DNA from: an uncultured Spartobacteria bacterium
GTDB lineage: Bacteria > Verrucomicrobiota > Verrucomicrobiia > Chthoniobacterales > Terrimicrobiaceae
DNA: 64,000 bases
Assembly (NCBI GenBank): GCA_937919825.1
Contig: CALFPA010000050.1
Coordinates: 1 to 64,000, forward strand
Direction: 5' to 3'
A model generated the notes under the pieces. It was given only the letters and a program-made list of their open reading frames with translations, had not been told where the DNA came from and did not search any database. The position numbers and the translations under genes were made by a program. Shown here piece by piece: positions 1 to 9,835 of the stretch; the stretch's first letter is position 1; each line of letters begins with the position of its first letter.

Positions 1-66
1 CGTGATGAACTCGATCCAAGGCCCCACGGCGGGAGTGTCGCAGAACTCGCGCTGAGCGGGGTTCAA
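1..66 (-). CDS. Partial 5' end of an unidentified gene, coupled to the ROK kinase
   Basis: A TTG start overlaps the TGA stop of the upstream ROK kinase (TTGA). It opens a frame running off the window edge, with 22 codons visible ([14 protein letters not shown] followed by GPWIEFIT). The codon use resembles the neighbours and the overlap style matches many other junctions here, so I infer a real downstream gene of the same operon. Too little is visible to name a family. Confidence 0.35.
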   Translation of the reverse strand, partial: MNPAQREFCDTPAVGPWIEFIT

Positions 67-1100
67 GTCGCTAGGGATTTCCAAGTGTAGAGCGCGGTGA
101 GTCCCGCGCCGATGGCTTGGGAGAGTTCTCCGAGGGCGGCGGGGACGATTTGGATGTTTCGTTGCTGGACGGGAAAAAGCCAGGGTTCGGCGGCAGCGCG
201 GATTCCGTCGAGGTAGCGTTTGCGGAATTCCTCGGTGGTCGAGTGCGGATCGATCAAACCCCCGCCGATCACGACAAATTCGGCGTCGAAGGCGATCGAG
301 AGATTGGCGACATGCAGGCCCATAGCTTTCGCCTGAAGGTCGAAAATCTCGAGCGCGAGCGGGTCGCCTTTTTGGGCGCGGGTGCGGAGCGAGAGGGCTT
401 TTTCCTTGGGCGGAATGGCGGCGTTGTGGAGTTCGTGGCCGGGGTATTTCGGCAGGAGGTGGTTCAAATACTGCGGCAGGCCGGAGATGGTTGTGTAGGC
501 CTCGAAGCACCCCCAGTCCCGCCCGCAACCGCAGGTGAAGCGCGGCAGGCTGAGGATTTGGAGAGGGGCGGGCATGTGGCCGGCTTCGACGCCGTTGAGC
601 GTGTCGCCATTCAAGGATAGCCCGTCGGCTCCGGTATAGGCGGCGCCGAGTCCCGAGCCGGGCGCGAGCATGAGGACACCGCATTTTTTCGCGCCGCGCA
701 CATGAGCGGCCTCAGCGACCCCGCCGAAGTTGCCATCGTTGCCGGTGACCACCAGGAGCGGGCGTCCGGCTTTTTGTGAGAGGGCAGTGGAGTAGTCTTC
801 GAGGAAATTCCAACCGGCGAAACTGGCTGGGAGATTCGGGGATCGGTCGAGCACGCCGTAAGCCTGATACGGGCCAGGCATCGCAAGGCCGACGCCTTCG
901 ACCTGCGGCCAGGTGAGCTGGTTTTCGGCGAGGAATTTTTCGACGCCCTGAACCCATCCATCGACGACCGCGCGCGTGCCGAGTTGGGAATTGGTCGAGC
1001 TTTGAGCGAGTTGTAGACTGATCGGAGAGCCATCCTCCCAAACGCCGGAGGTTTTCGAGGTGGTCGCGCCGCTATCAGTTCCGAGAAAGACTTTTTTCAT
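63..1100 (-). CDS. ROK family sugar kinase (glucokinase-like)
   Basis: 345-residue cytoplasmic protein of the ROK (repressor, ORF, kinase) family, expected to phosphorylate glucose or a related hexose or amino sugar with ATP. The N-terminus carries the phosphate-binding loop DSGATTSK (near residue 9). The middle has a conserved GSGLGAAY loop. The ROK zinc motif is seen around residue 189 as [11 protein letters not shown], preceded by the EAGH histidine. There is no N-terminal helix-turn-helix, so it is a kinase rather than a ROK repressor. Family membership is well supported but the substrate cannot be told. It is divergent from the pyruvate phosphate dikinase gene, and its stop overlaps a possible next gene at the window edge. 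Confidence 0.88.
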   Translation of the reverse strand: MKKVFLGTDSGATTSKTSGVWEDGSPISLQLAQSSTNSQLGTRAVVDGWVQGVEKFLAENQLTWPQVEGVGLAMPGPYQAYGVLDRSPNLPASFAGWNFLEDYSTALSQKAGRPLLVVTGNDGNFGGVAEAAHVRGAKKCGVLMLAPGSGLGAAYTGADGLSLNGDTLNGVEAGHMPAPLQILSLPRFTCGCGRDWGCFEAYTTISGLPQYLNHLLPKYPGHELHNAAIPPKEKALSLRTRAQKGDPLALEIFDLQAKAMGLHVANLSIAFDAEFVVIGGGLIDPHSTTEEFRKRYLDGIRAAAEPWLFPVQQRNIQIVPAALGELSQAIGAGLTALYTWKSLAT

Positions 1101-1170
1101 GGGTGGAGTTTGTTTTTTCTATCGCCCGCGAACCAAAATGGAACGCCTAAAATCGCCCCTGCGCACCACA

Positions 1171-1198
1171 TTGACAGCCCGATCGCATGTGCTAAACC
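1171..1198 (+). promoter_or_regulatory. Sigma-70-type promoter of ppdK
   Basis: A consensus -35 box TTGACA (1171-1176) lies 16 bases before TAAACC (1193-1198), which is preceded by TGC as in an extended -10. A start near 1205 would leave only about eight bases before the ppdK ATG at 1213, where no Shine-Dalgarno is visible, so the message may be almost leaderless. Confidence 0.5.
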
Positions 1199-1212
1199 TT
1201 GCGGCCCATTTT

Positions 1213-3957
1213 ATGGCAAAAACCACCAAATCCGCTAAATCCACCGCCCCGAAGAAGGGCAAATTCGTTTACACATTCGGAGCCGCAAAAGCCGACGGCG
1301 ACGGCAAAATGAAATCCCTGCTCGGCGGCAAAGGTGCCAACCTTGCCGAGATGACCCGCATCGGGCTCCCCGTGCCTCCCGGCTTCACGATCTCCACAGA
1401 GGTCTGCACTTATTTCTACGACAACAAAAAGACCTATCCGAAGGAACTCCAGGCCCAGATGGAGGCCGGCGTGCGCAACATGGAAAAAATCATGGGCACG
1501 AAATTCGGCGATTCGAAGGGCTTCCCGCTCCTCGTCGCGGTCCGCTCCGGCGCCCGCGATTCGATGCCCGGCATGATGGATACCATCCTCAACCTCGGCC
1601 TCAACGATGAGACCGTTCTCTCGCTCGCGAAGGCCACCAAAAACGAGCGCTTCGCCTGGGATTGCTACCGCCGCTTTGTTCAAATGTATGGCGATGTCGT
1701 GCTTGGCGTGCAAAAGCGCGAAGGCGAAGACCACGAGCCATTCGAGTCCGTCATCGAGGAATACAAACACGCCAAATACCACGAGGACATCGTGGACAGC
1801 GAACTCACCGCCGAGGACCAAAAAGAACTCGTCAAACTTTTCAAAGAACTCGTCAAAACCCGCACCGGAAAAAGCTTCCCGGCCAATCCTTGGGATCAGC
1901 TCAAAGGCGCCGTCGGAGCCGTCTTTGGCTCTTGGATGAATGACCGCGCGATCGTCTATCGCCGCAAATACAACATCCCTGCCGCGTGGGGCACGGCCGT
2001 CAATGTTCAGGCCATGGTTTTCGGCAACACCGGCGAAACATCCGGATCCGGCGTGGCATTCACCCGCAACCCAGCCAACGGAGTCAACGAATTCTACGGC
2101 GAATTCCTCATCAACGCCCAAGGTGAAGATGTCGTCGCCGGCGTCCGCACGCCCGAGCCCGTCAGCAAACTCAAAAAGGTGATGCCAAAGTCCTATGCGG
2201 AGCTCATGAAGGTCCGTGCGACCCTCGAGAAGCACTACAAGGACGTGCAGGATGTCGAGTTCACCGTGCAAGAGGGCAAGCTGTTCATGCTCCAGACCCG
2301 AAACGGCAAGCGCACCGCCATGGCCGCGCTCAAGTTCTCGATGGACATGGTCAAAGAAAAACTCATCGACTGGAAGACCGCGATCCTTCGCAACCCAGCC
2401 GATCAGCTCGACCAACTCCTCGCGCCGGTGTTCGACATCGCCGAGGCCAAGAAAGCCAAAGTCATTGCCACCGGCCTTCCCGCCGGCCCTGGCGCCGCTT
2501 CCGGCAAGATCTACATGAACGCCGAGCGCGCGGTTGAAGCCGCCGAGAAAGGTGAAAAAGTCCTTCTCGTCCGCACCGAGACATCGCCTGAAGACCTCCG
2601 TGGCATGATCGCCGCCGAAGGCATTCTCACCGCCAAAGGCGGCGTCTCCTCGCACGCCGCTCTCGTGGCCCGTCAGATGGGCAAGGTTTGCATCTGCGGC
2701 GCCGCCGCCCTCGAGATCGACTACAACGCCCGCACGGTCACCGTGAAAGGCGAAGTCTTCAAGGAAGGCGACTTCCTCTCCATCGACGGCACCGCCGGCA
2801 GCGTTTACGCCGGACAGCTCAAAACCTCGCCCTCCGAGATCATCACCGGTCTCATCCAAGGCAACAAAGCCGCTCTCAAAACCGAGAAGGTTAAAAACTT
2901 CAAGCAGCTCATGGATTGGTGCTCGAAAGTCACCAAGCTCGATGTCCGCACGAATGCCGACACGCCGGAGCAGACCGAAACCGCGATCGCTTTTGGCGCC
3001 AACGGCATCGGCCTCACCCGCACCGAGCACATGTTCTTCGAGGGAAATCGCATCGACGCCATGCGCGAGATGATTCTCGCCACCGACGAAACCAGCCGCC
3101 GTGCGGCCCTCGCCAAGCTCCTGCCCTACCAACGCGCCGACTTCACCGGCATCTTCAAAGCGCTCAAAGGCCACCCCGCCACGATCCGCCTCCTCGATCC
3201 GCCGCTCCACGAATTCCTGCCGCACACCAAAGAGCAGCAGCTCGACCTCGCCCGCAGCATCGGCATGAAAGTGGAAACCATCATCCAGCGAGTCCATAGC
3301 CTCCACGAATCGAACCCCATGCTCGGCCACCGCGGTTGCCGCCTCGGCATCGCTTATCCGGAAATCACCGAAATGCAGGCCCGTGCCATCTTCGAAGCCG
3401 CCGCGGATGTGGCGAAGAAGAAGATCAAGGTGAAGCCCGAAGTCATGATCCCGCTCGTCGGATTCAGCAAGGAACTCGAACTCCAAGTCGAGATCGTCCA
3501 CCGCATCGCCAAGGCCGTCATGGCTGAGAAAAAGGTGAAATTCGATTACCTCGTTGGAACGATGATCGAAGTGCCCCGTGGCGCCCTCACGGCTGATGAG
3601 ATTGCGAAGACTGCACAGTTCTTCAGCTTCGGCACAAACGACCTCACCCAGACCGCGCTCGGCATCAGCCGCGACGATATGGGAGCCTTCCTCGGTGCCT
3701 ACACCGAGAACGAAATCTTCAAGAAAAACCCCTTCGCCACCCTCGACCAAGACGGCGTCGGCCAACTCATGAAGACCGCTATCGAAAAAGGCCGTTCGAC
3801 CCGCAAAGACATCAAGCTTGGCATCTGCGGCGAACACGGCGGCGATCCGGACTCGGTGAAATTCTGTCACCGCATTGGCCTCGCCTATGTGAGCTGCTCG
3901 CCCTACCGCGTGCCCGTCGCGCGCCTGGCCGCAGCCCAAGCCGCCCTCGAAAGCTAA
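1213..3957 (+). CDS. ppdK: Pyruvate, phosphate dikinase
   Basis: 914-residue enzyme interconverting pyruvate + ATP + Pi and PEP + AMP + PPi, in the cytosol. Domains in order: an N-terminal ATP-grasp nucleotide-binding domain ([10 protein letters not shown], about residue 37; then [20 protein letters not shown]), a central phospho-histidine domain ([12 protein letters not shown], phosphorylated His near 481), and a C-terminal PEP/pyruvate TIM barrel ([27 protein letters not shown]). Length fits the family. The open frame extends upstream to 1060 through the divergent ROK gene, but the ATG at 1213 (MAKTTKSAK) gives the normal N-terminus and sits just after a good promoter. The protein starts with a lysine-rich tail. 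A strong terminator follows. Confidence 0.97.
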   Translation: MAKTTKSAKSTAPKKGKFVYTFGAAKADGDGKMKSLLGGKGANLAEMTRIGLPVPPGFTISTEVCTYFYDNKKTYPKELQAQMEAGVRNMEKIMGTKFGDSKGFPLLVAVRSGARDSMPGMMDTILNLGLNDETVLSLAKATKNERFAWDCYRRFVQMYGDVVLGVQKREGEDHEPFESVIEEYKHAKYHEDIVDSELTAEDQKELVKLFKELVKTRTGKSFPANPWDQLKGAVGAVFGSWMNDRAIVYRRKYNIPAAWGTAVNVQAMVFGNTGETSGSGVAFTRNPANGVNEFYGEFLINAQGEDVVAGVRTPEPVSKLKKVMPKSYAELMKVRATLEKHYKDVQDVEFTVQEGKLFMLQTRNGKRTAMAALKFSMDMVKEKLIDWKTAILRNPADQLDQLLAPVFDIAEAKKAKVIATGLPAGPGAASGKIYMNAERAVEAAEKGEKVLLVRTETSPEDLRGMIAAEGILTAKGGVSSHAALVARQMGKVCICGAAALEIDYNARTVTVKGEVFKEGDFLSIDGTAGSVYAGQLKTSPSEIITGLIQGNKAALKTEKVKNFKQLMDWCSKVTKLDVRTNADTPEQTETAIAFGANGIGLTRTEHMFFEGNRIDAMREMILATDETSRRAALAKLLPYQRADFTGIFKALKGHPATIRLLDPPLHEFLPHTKEQQLDLARSIGMKVETIIQRVHSLHESNPMLGHRGCRLGIAYPEITEMQARAIFEAAADVAKKKIKVKPEVMIPLVGFSKELELQVEIVHRIAKAVMAEKKVKFDYLVGTMIEVPRGALTADEIAKTAQFFSFGTNDLTQTALGISRDDMGAFLGAYTENEIFKKNPFATLDQDGVGQLMKTAIEKGRSTRKDIKLGICGEHGGDPDSVKFCHRIGLAYVSCSPYRVPVARLAAAQAALES

Positions 3958-3971
3958 TCCGCTTTCCCCTT

Positions 3972-4016
3972 AAAAAAACCGCCCGGTGGCTCCAAAAGCC
4001 CCGGGCGGTTTTTATT
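3972..4016 (+). terminator. Rho-independent terminator of ppdK
   Basis: GC-rich inverted repeat: AAACCGCCCGG pairs with CCGGGCGGTTT across a loop of about 14 bases, followed by a T-rich tail (TTTTTATTTTCT), 15 bases after the ppdK stop. The A-run on the left arm lets it also work in the other direction. Confidence 0.9.
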
Positions 4017-4124
4017 TTCTTATGATTGCCCGCCCGAGGTCTTACGGCCTCCAGAGATGGTCAGAATAGGCTAAGGATCGGATTCGCGTTTGACATCCTT
4101 GCCCGTGTGCCAATCGTGAGGGGC

Positions 4125-5075
4125 ATGTTGCGACTCGTCATTTTCCTTTTTCTTCTTTGCGCCGGCCTCGCGCCTTTGAGCGCCCAATCTCCGGCGATTC
4201 CGGAATTCAAGTCACGCTTGCCAATGAGTGTGATTTTCAAAGGCCAGAAAACATTCGACCGCCTGGTGAAGCAGGCGAAGAAGGAAAATTGGGCGGCGCT
4301 CCCGATCGGTGAGCGCACGGCCGCGGTCGGGAAGGCCCTGCTCGGCACGCCGTATGTGAATTACACCCTCGAAATCGATGACCGAATCGAGTCGGCCTCG
4401 GTGAATTTCAACGGACTGGATTGTTGGACCTTTTATGAAATCTCACTCGCTTTCGCGCGGATGCTGCAAGCGAAGGATGGCGATTATCGGACCGAGGATT
4501 TGTTGGCGCTCATTGAGCTCGAGCGTTACCGCAACGGTCGCTGCGATGGCGGCTACTTGTCGCGCATGCATTTTCTCGAGGAGGTCTTCGCTGACAACGG
4601 CGCGCGGGGCCTGTCAGAAGACCCCACGAAGGAACTCGGCGGCGAGCGGCTTTCACGCCAAATCCGCGAAATGACCGCCATGTGGAAAAGCTACCGCTAC
4701 CTCCGCAACAACCCGTCGCTCCTCCCCGAGATGGCCAGCATCCAAGAGAAAGTCTCCGCCCTGCCCGTGTATCACATTCCCAAAAATCGCGTCGCCTCGA
4801 TCGAGCGTCACCTGCGCACCGGCGACATCATTGCGATCACCTGCAAATACCCCGGTGCCTACACTTCCCATGTCGGCATCGCCGTGAAAAAACGCGACGG
4901 CACATGGTTCATGCACGCCACTTCCAAACGCGACAAAGGCCGCAAGGTCATCCTCGACTGCCGCATTTCCGATTACCTCAAGCGCTCGCCGGAAAATTAC
5001 GGCATCGTTGTCTATCGCCCGCTGGATCTGCCGAAATCGCTCGATGTCGCTATGGAGAAAAACTCGGGGCGTTAA
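4125..5075 (+). CDS. DUF1460 secreted NlpC/P60-like amidase
   Basis: 316-residue exported protein of the DUF1460 family (N-acetylmuramoyl-L-alanine amidase-like, NlpC/P60 fold), probably acting on cell-wall peptides. It begins with a clear signal peptide (MLRLVIFLFLLCAGLAPLSA, then QSPAIPEF). The family core is visible: LGTPYVNYTLE, then NGLDCWTFYE with the likely catalytic Cys, and a C-terminal block containing GAYTSHVGIAV with the likely catalytic His. The ATG at 4125 is chosen because it opens the signal peptide and has GAGGGG just upstream. The frame itself is open from 4026. Convergent with the dsbD-like gene. The precise substrate is not known from sequence. Confidence 0.85.
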   Translation: MLRLVIFLFLLCAGLAPLSAQSPAIPEFKSRLPMSVIFKGQKTFDRLVKQAKKENWAALPIGERTAAVGKALLGTPYVNYTLEIDDRIESASVNFNGLDCWTFYEISLAFARMLQAKDGDYRTEDLLALIELERYRNGRCDGGYLSRMHFLEEVFADNGARGLSEDPTKELGGERLSRQIREMTAMWKSYRYLRNNPSLLPEMASIQEKVSALPVYHIPKNRVASIERHLRTGDIIAITCKYPGAYTSHVGIAVKKRDGTWFMHATSKRDKGRKVILDCRISDYLKRSPENYGIVVYRPLDLPKSLDVAMEKNSGR

Positions 5076-5095
5076 AAGGCGCCAACGGAGCGTCG

Positions 5096-5136
5096 CCCTC
5101 CAGATGAACCTTGGAGGGATGGGCTCTGACCCATCC
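5096..5136. terminator. Two adjoining hairpins between convergent genes
   Basis: CCCTCCA (5096-5102) pairs with TGGAGGG (5112-5118), and GGATGGG (5117-5123) pairs with CCCATCC (5130-5136). They lie between the ends of two convergent genes and could serve as a bidirectional terminator without a T-run, or be a small repeat element. A related hairpin lies at 57041-57075. Confidence 0.4.
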
Positions 5137-5162
5137 CAAGATTCAGGCCCGAAGCGCCGATG

Positions 5163-7193
5163 TCATGGCAGCTTCTTCAGCGCGTCGACAAGGATGGACT
5201 CGGTGAGGAGTTCTGGCAGGACGATGGGGTTTGATGGGTCGGCGGCGGGGTAGAGGACATAGAGTGGCACGCCGACACGGCCGAAGTGTTTGAGCGCGGC
5301 GGTGATTTCGGGATTGGAATTCGTCCAGTCGGCTTTGATGGGGACGATGTTTTTCTCGGCGAGCAGGGCGCGGACGGCGGGGGTGTTGATCGCGGTGCGC
5401 TCGTTGAATTTGCAGGTGATGCACCAGTCGGCGGTGAAGTCGACGAAGACATTCCTCTCGGCGGCGAGTTCGCTTTTCAATCGGGCTTCGGAGAAATCAA
5501 CCCACGCAATCGAGTCGGGATCGGTTTTTCCAATTTGAGTGAAATTTTTTCCCAGGAAATACCAGCCGCCACCAATGATCGAGGCGAGGGCGAGAAGGAT
5601 CGCGATCACGCGTTGTTTCGAGGAGGCGAGGGGACCGCAGAAGGCCCCGTAGAGCCACGCGGCGAACGCGAGGCAAACAAGGAATGCGGAGAACCACACC
5701 ACGCCCTCAACCCCGCGCTGGCCTCCAAGAATCGAGAGGATCCAGACGAGCGTGGCGAGGAGGGGAAACGCCATGAATTGCTTGAGGCGTTCCATCCACG
5801 CGCCGGGGCGGGGGAGGAATTTCATCCAGCCCGGCTGGGCACTGAGAAGCAGGTAGGGAAGTGCCATGCCGAACGCGACGGAGGCGAACATCGCGAGAAT
5901 GACGGCGGAGCTTTGGCTGAAGGCAAATCCGAGTGCGCTGCCGAGAAACGGAGCGGTGCAGGGCGTGGCGAGCAGGGTGGCGAAGACGCCTTGAAAAAAC
6001 GGCCCGCCGAGCCCTTCGCCCGATCCGGCGGATTCCATCGCGGTGGCGGCTCGGCCAGGAAGGATGAGTTCGAAAACGCCGGCGAGGTTGAGGGCGAAGA
6101 CGAAAACAATCGAGCCAATGGCGATATTGAACCAGGGGTTCTGGAACTGGAATGCCCAGGTGACTTCGGCGCCGCTGGATTTGAGAGCGATGATGATGGC
6201 GGCGAGCCCGAGGAACCACGCGAAGATACCGGCGGCGAAGGCGAGTCCATGCGAAAGGATCGCGGTGCGCGAGTCGCCGGATTGCTTGATGAAGCCGAAA
6301 ATTTTCAGCGAGATTACCGGCAGGACGCACGGCATGAGGTTCAGGATCAATCCTCCGAGGAAGCCGTAGAAAAGTGCGAGCCAGAGGCCCATCGTTGCGG
6401 TGGCGGTTTTTTCAGTCTCGGCGGAATTCTCAGAAACGAACCAAGCGCGTCGGCTTGGGCCTTCGCCGACGGAGAGAACGCCACGGAAGTTTCCTTGAGA
6501 CGAAATCCGGAGCGAGGAGGGAGGGAGGAATTCGGGATGGCCGACTTCTTGGTTGTCTGCAGGAAGTGGAAAAAGGGCGAGCGGGGTATTCGCAGGGATA
6601 CCTCCCACTTCCAGCGTGAGTTGGTTGGCCGTGCGCTTCCATGAAATCGGGTAGGGCGGTTTTTTTTCAGAGGGAAGTTGGGAGCGGAATTCCTCGAAAA
6701 GCGCCGCATTCGCCGGGGAGAAATTCGTCGCAACGGGGAGGGCTAATTCGAGCTCGGCACCTCCTGGGATGCAGGTTTCCTTGCAAACGAGCCAATCGGC
6801 TTTGGCTTTCAGAGTGATATTTCCCGACACTCCCGCCGGGGGCGTGATCGTGGTGAGTAAAAGCACGCGGCCGCCGTAAGCGTAGGTCTGGATGTCACCG
6901 GGCTCGAGTTTCGCCTCTGGCACGGGCCAGTCGATCGGGCCGGCGGTGAAGCCTTTGGGAAGTTGCCACTGGATCGTCGTGGGCAGACCCGCGTCGCCGC
7001 TATATTCCCAATATGTATGCCAGCCATCGGCCATTTCGAGAAGAAGCCCGGCTTGGAAGGATTGACCTGGCACGATGGCATTCGTATCGGCAAGAAGTTG
7101 AGCACGGACGAGGGGGGCACTTTGCGCGGAAGCCTGCGGGGCGGCGAGGGCGAGGGCCAGCAACAGCAGGGGCAGACGAAGGAGCATCGACAT
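5163..7193 (-). CDS. dsbD: DsbD-like protein-disulfide reductase (thiol:disulfide interchange)
   Basis: 676-residue inner-membrane protein that passes reducing power from cytosolic thioredoxin to periplasmic thiol proteins. A signal peptide (MSMLLRLPLLLLALALA) leads to a DsbD-type N-terminal periplasmic domain with the Cys pair VCKETC near 134-140. The 8-TM core has membrane cysteines in LMPCVLPV (about 288) and ATPCTAPF (about 412). The C-terminal thioredoxin domain carries WCITCK (about 590). All three redox modules keep their cysteines, so a working electron relay is expected. Length fits DsbD/ScsB-type proteins. It is a single gene convergent with the DUF1460 hydrolase. Confidence 0.92.
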   Translation of the reverse strand: MSMLLRLPLLLLALALAAPQASAQSAPLVRAQLLADTNAIVPGQSFQAGLLLEMADGWHTYWEYSGDAGLPTTIQWQLPKGFTAGPIDWPVPEAKLEPGDIQTYAYGGRVLLLTTITPPAGVSGNITLKAKADWLVCKETCIPGGAELELALPVATNFSPANAALFEEFRSQLPSEKKPPYPISWKRTANQLTLEVGGIPANTPLALFPLPADNQEVGHPEFLPPSSLRISSQGNFRGVLSVGEGPSRRAWFVSENSAETEKTATATMGLWLALFYGFLGGLILNLMPCVLPVISLKIFGFIKQSGDSRTAILSHGLAFAAGIFAWFLGLAAIIIALKSSGAEVTWAFQFQNPWFNIAIGSIVFVFALNLAGVFELILPGRAATAMESAGSGEGLGGPFFQGVFATLLATPCTAPFLGSALGFAFSQSSAVILAMFASVAFGMALPYLLLSAQPGWMKFLPRPGAWMERLKQFMAFPLLATLVWILSILGGQRGVEGVVWFSAFLVCLAFAAWLYGAFCGPLASSKQRVIAILLALASIIGGGWYFLGKNFTQIGKTDPDSIAWVDFSEARLKSELAAERNVFVDFTADWCITCKFNERTAINTPAVRALLAEKNIVPIKADWTNSNPEITAALKHFGRVGVPLYVLYPAADPSNPIVLPELLTESILVDALKKLP

Positions 7194-7349
7194 GCGGTTT
7201 CTTTAGCACGGCTGGGGAATTCGGCAAACTGCGCCCGCTCGGCAAAAAACAGCGGAGGCATTTTTGTTTTGGTTCGGAAATCAGTTGTGCGCTTGTGGCA
7301 TTCGGTTTAGTTCATGCGACTTGGTCGGCGGTTCTGTCCGCCTTTACTC

Positions 7350-7862
7350 ATGGAAACAATAGCCTCACAAATCGAAGAGCAGATGCGCACGGTTGTGGTG
7401 GGCGTTGCCGATTTTAAAATCAGCACCGATCCGCTCACCTACCTCGTGACCTATGCGCTGGGCTCCTGCCTGGGGATCACTTTCTATGATGAAAAACGCC
7501 GCATCGGGGGTCTGCTCCACGCGATGCTTCCCAGTGCCAGCTTGCATCCTGGGCAGAAAATCCGCGAAGCGATGTTTCTCGATACCGGCATCCCAAAAGT
7601 CCTTTCGGCGATGATCCGCGTCGGTTCGAAGAAGGACGACATTCGCTGCAAGGTTTTCGGCGGCGCGCAACTCATGGCCACGGATAATTTTTTCCGCATC
7701 GGCTCCAAGAATATCGATATGTTCTACAAGCTCAGCCAAGAGTTGCAGCTCGATGTGGTGGCTTGGGAGATTAGCGGTCGAATCAATCGAACCATCCGCC
7801 TCGCCAACCATACCGGTGATGTGATTGTGAAAGTTCCCTCCAAACCCGAATTTATTCGTTGA
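7350..7862 (+). CDS. cheD: CheD, chemoreceptor glutamine deamidase
   Basis: 170-residue cytoplasmic enzyme that deamidates (or demethylates) glutamine/glutamate residues of chemotaxis receptors. The family core is intact: VVVGVADFKIS, TYALGSCLGI with the catalytic Cys (about 40), GGLLHAMLP with the catalytic His (about 57), and KVFGGAQLM. The start could be the ATG at 7350 (METIASQIEE) or that at 7383 (MRTVVVG). The longer open frame from 7314 lacks family resemblance at its start. The stop TGA overlaps the ATG of the next gene, so the two are coupled. No receptors, CheA or CheW lie in this window, but a CheB-like remnant is found at 21.5 kb. Confidence 0.9.
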   Translation: METIASQIEEQMRTVVVGVADFKISTDPLTYLVTYALGSCLGITFYDEKRRIGGLLHAMLPSASLHPGQKIREAMFLDTGIPKVLSAMIRVGSKKDDIRCKVFGGAQLMATDNFFRIGSKNIDMFYKLSQELQLDVVAWEISGRINRTIRLANHTGDVIVKVPSKPEFIR

Positions 7863-8731
7863 TGAAATCTGCTGCCGACTTCCAGACAGTCGTCGAGATG
7901 ACGAGGTCAATCCCCTGCGCACCTGCGATTTTACCGAAGCTTCTCCAGCTCACCGAGGGCAGTGCCTCCGATCTGGGAGAGCTCGAAATGCTCATCAGCC
8001 TGGATACGGGGCTCGCGACCAGCGTTCTCCGCACTTCGAATTCCGCCTACTTCGGTGGCACCCAGCGTTGCGACAACATCGCCGACGCCATCTTGCGTCT
8101 CGGGAGCAAAACCCTCTACCGCATCGCTGCCACCACGCTCACCGGTCGCTGGTTGGTCCATCCCGTGCGGGGCTATGGTTGGGAGCCGGGAGACCTCTGC
8201 CGCCACTCGCTCTGCGTGGCCATTTGCGCCGAGACTTTCGCCAAATCCACCCGCCTCGCCGAGCCCTCAACCGCCTACACGGCCGGCTTGATCCATGACC
8301 TTGGCAAATTCGCGCTCGCCTACGCGAACTTCAGCGCACTGGATGAAATCGCCAGTCGCGTGCCGGATGAATTTTCCACCTGGCGCGAGGCGGAGCTCGC
8401 CATCCTCGGCTACGATTCCGCGCAGGTGACTCAAGCGCTCCTGCAAAATTGGGGCTTTCCGGCTTCATTCGTCTCGGTGGGTTTCCACTATCAAAAGCCC
8501 TCCCTGGCTCCCGAAGAACACCGCAATCTCGCCACGCTGATTCACGCGTCGAAGCATGTCGCCACACAGCTCGGCTACGGCGTGGGGATTGACGGCTACT
8601 ACACCGATCCCGACGAGGAGGCGTTGAAAAAGGCTGGCTTCAAGGAGGCAGAACTCGACGCGGCGATTCCCGAAATCCTCCAAACCATCCAGAGATTCAT
8701 CAACCCGGCAGGGGAGATCAATTTCGCCTGA
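7862..8731 (+). CDS. HDOD domain signalling protein
   Basis: 289-residue protein with one HDOD domain (a catalytically inactive relative of HD phosphohydrolases) covering most of its length. Typical blocks are visible: LPKLLQLTEGSASD, IRLGSKTLYR-like helices, AYTAGLIHDLGKFAL, and GYDSAQVTQALLQNWGFP. HDOD proteins usually act in signalling, motility or biofilm control. It starts in a one-base overlap with the cheD stop (TGATG), so it is translated with CheD and probably works in the same pathway. That is an inference from position. Confidence 0.87.
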   Translation: MKSAADFQTVVEMTRSIPCAPAILPKLLQLTEGSASDLGELEMLISLDTGLATSVLRTSNSAYFGGTQRCDNIADAILRLGSKTLYRIAATTLTGRWLVHPVRGYGWEPGDLCRHSLCVAICAETFAKSTRLAEPSTAYTAGLIHDLGKFALAYANFSALDEIASRVPDEFSTWREAELAILGYDSAQVTQALLQNWGFPASFVSVGFHYQKPSLAPEEHRNLATLIHASKHVATQLGYGVGIDGYYTDPDEEALKKAGFKEAELDAAIPEILQTIQRFINPAGEINFA

Positions 8732-8734
8732 TTC

Positions 8735-9835
8735 TCAAAAACGAACCCAGGCCTTGGGTTGAACTTGGTAGTCGGGCAGGAGTGAACGGTCTTTCCAGCC
8801 TTTGTGGAAAACCGGAGTCGCGGATCCCGACATCGGCGGCACGATCCAGCTCCAATCGGCCGAGACAAGCCGACCGGCTTTTTTTTCGCGGTCGACAAAA
8901 TCCATGAACTCCGAGGACGCCCGGTGGTGATCCACGATCCGCACGCCGGCCTTGGAATAGGAATGGAGGACGGCGGCATTGAGTTCGACGAGCGCGCGGT
9001 CTTTCCACAGCGAGGAGTCACGAGAGAGGTCGAGGCCCATGCGGTCGGCGATGGCGGGGAGCGCATCGTAACGCCCGGTATCGCCTAGATCGCGCGAACC
9101 AATCTCGGTTCCCATATACCAGCCGTTGAACGGCGCAGCGGGAAAATCCACGCCGCCGATGCGCAGAACCATGTCCGAGAGGATCGGAACCGCATACCAC
9201 TTCAGGCCGAGTTCTGAGAACCACGGAAACTCGGGGTGCTCCAGGGCAACCTCCAAAGCTTTTGGTGGAGGGTAAAGCCGGGGAGACTCGCCGCGCTTTT
9301 GAATGATCCACGGCAGCAAATCGAACCGCGTGCCCGCACCCTGCCAGCCGAGTTTTTGGGCCTCGCGGGTGAATTCCACATTCTTCGGGTCGCCGAGAAT
9401 CGTGCCGTCCGGTTGCTCGTAGCCGGCGTAGCCGAGGAGTTGGTGATTCCAAATCCGAACGGTCGCCCCTTCGGATGTCGCGGGAGGGAAAACCGTAACC
9501 AGGGGTTGGATTTTCCCGCCATTCGTTCCAATCTCCAAATGCTCGAGCAAAGCCGCATTTATATGATCGGGATCGCTCATATCTCGAAGGTCGCGGACCT
9601 TCAGGGAACTCCAAAAGAGGCGACCGATGCAGCGGGCGTTGTTGCGCCAAGCCATTCGCGCTCCGTGTTCCAACTCTTTGAATTCCAAATTCCAGCCCCC
9701 CGTTTTTTCGATTTCCGAAAAGGCGTTTTCTTTGCGGGAGGCGAGGTGTTTGGCGCTCCAATGCTTTTCCTGCGCGATAGTGTCGAGGAAATCCTCGGCC
9801 TCGCGGCGGCGGTCGGCGGGAGGAGTCGGAGTCAC
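8735..9835 (-). CDS. nos: Bacterial nitric oxide synthase, oxygenase domain
   Basis: 366-residue haem enzyme making NO and citrulline from arginine. It has only the oxygenase domain, so it borrows electrons from cellular reductases. The signature blocks of bacterial NOS are all present: MAWRNNARCIGR with the haem-ligating Cys (about 68), IWNHQLLGYAGYE, LKWYAVPILSDM, PFNGWYMGTEIG with the arginine-binding Glu (about 243), LWKDRALVELN, IVDHHRASSEFM, and DWSWIVPPMSGSATPVFH. The start is the GTG at 9835, whose GTGA overlaps the fabH stop (another in-frame GTG is at 9838). The longer frame to 10069 runs inside fabH. Length equals the Bacillus enzymes. Its place at the end of a fatty-acid operon is unusual. 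Confidence 0.95.
   Translation of the reverse strand: MTPTPPADRRREAEDFLDTIAQEKHWSAKHLASRKENAFSEIEKTGGWNLEFKELEHGARMAWRNNARCIGRLFWSSLKVRDLRDMSDPDHINAALLEHLEIGTNGGKIQPLVTVFPPATSEGATVRIWNHQLLGYAGYEQPDGTILGDPKNVEFTREAQKLGWQGAGTRFDLLPWIIQKRGESPRLYPPPKALEVALEHPEFPWFSELGLKWYAVPILSDMVLRIGGVDFPAAPFNGWYMGTEIGSRDLGDTGRYDALPAIADRMGLDLSRDSSLWKDRALVELNAAVLHSYSKAGVRIVDHHRASSEFMDFVDREKKAGRLVSADWSWIVPPMSGSATPVFHKGWKDRSLLPDYQVQPKAWVRF

Noticed and set aside
1192-3939. A 915-codon open frame on the minus strand opposite ppdK
   Set aside because: It is a mirror of the GC-rich ppdK gene. The translation is repetitive in Glu, Gly and Asp with no family features, and ppdK is certain.
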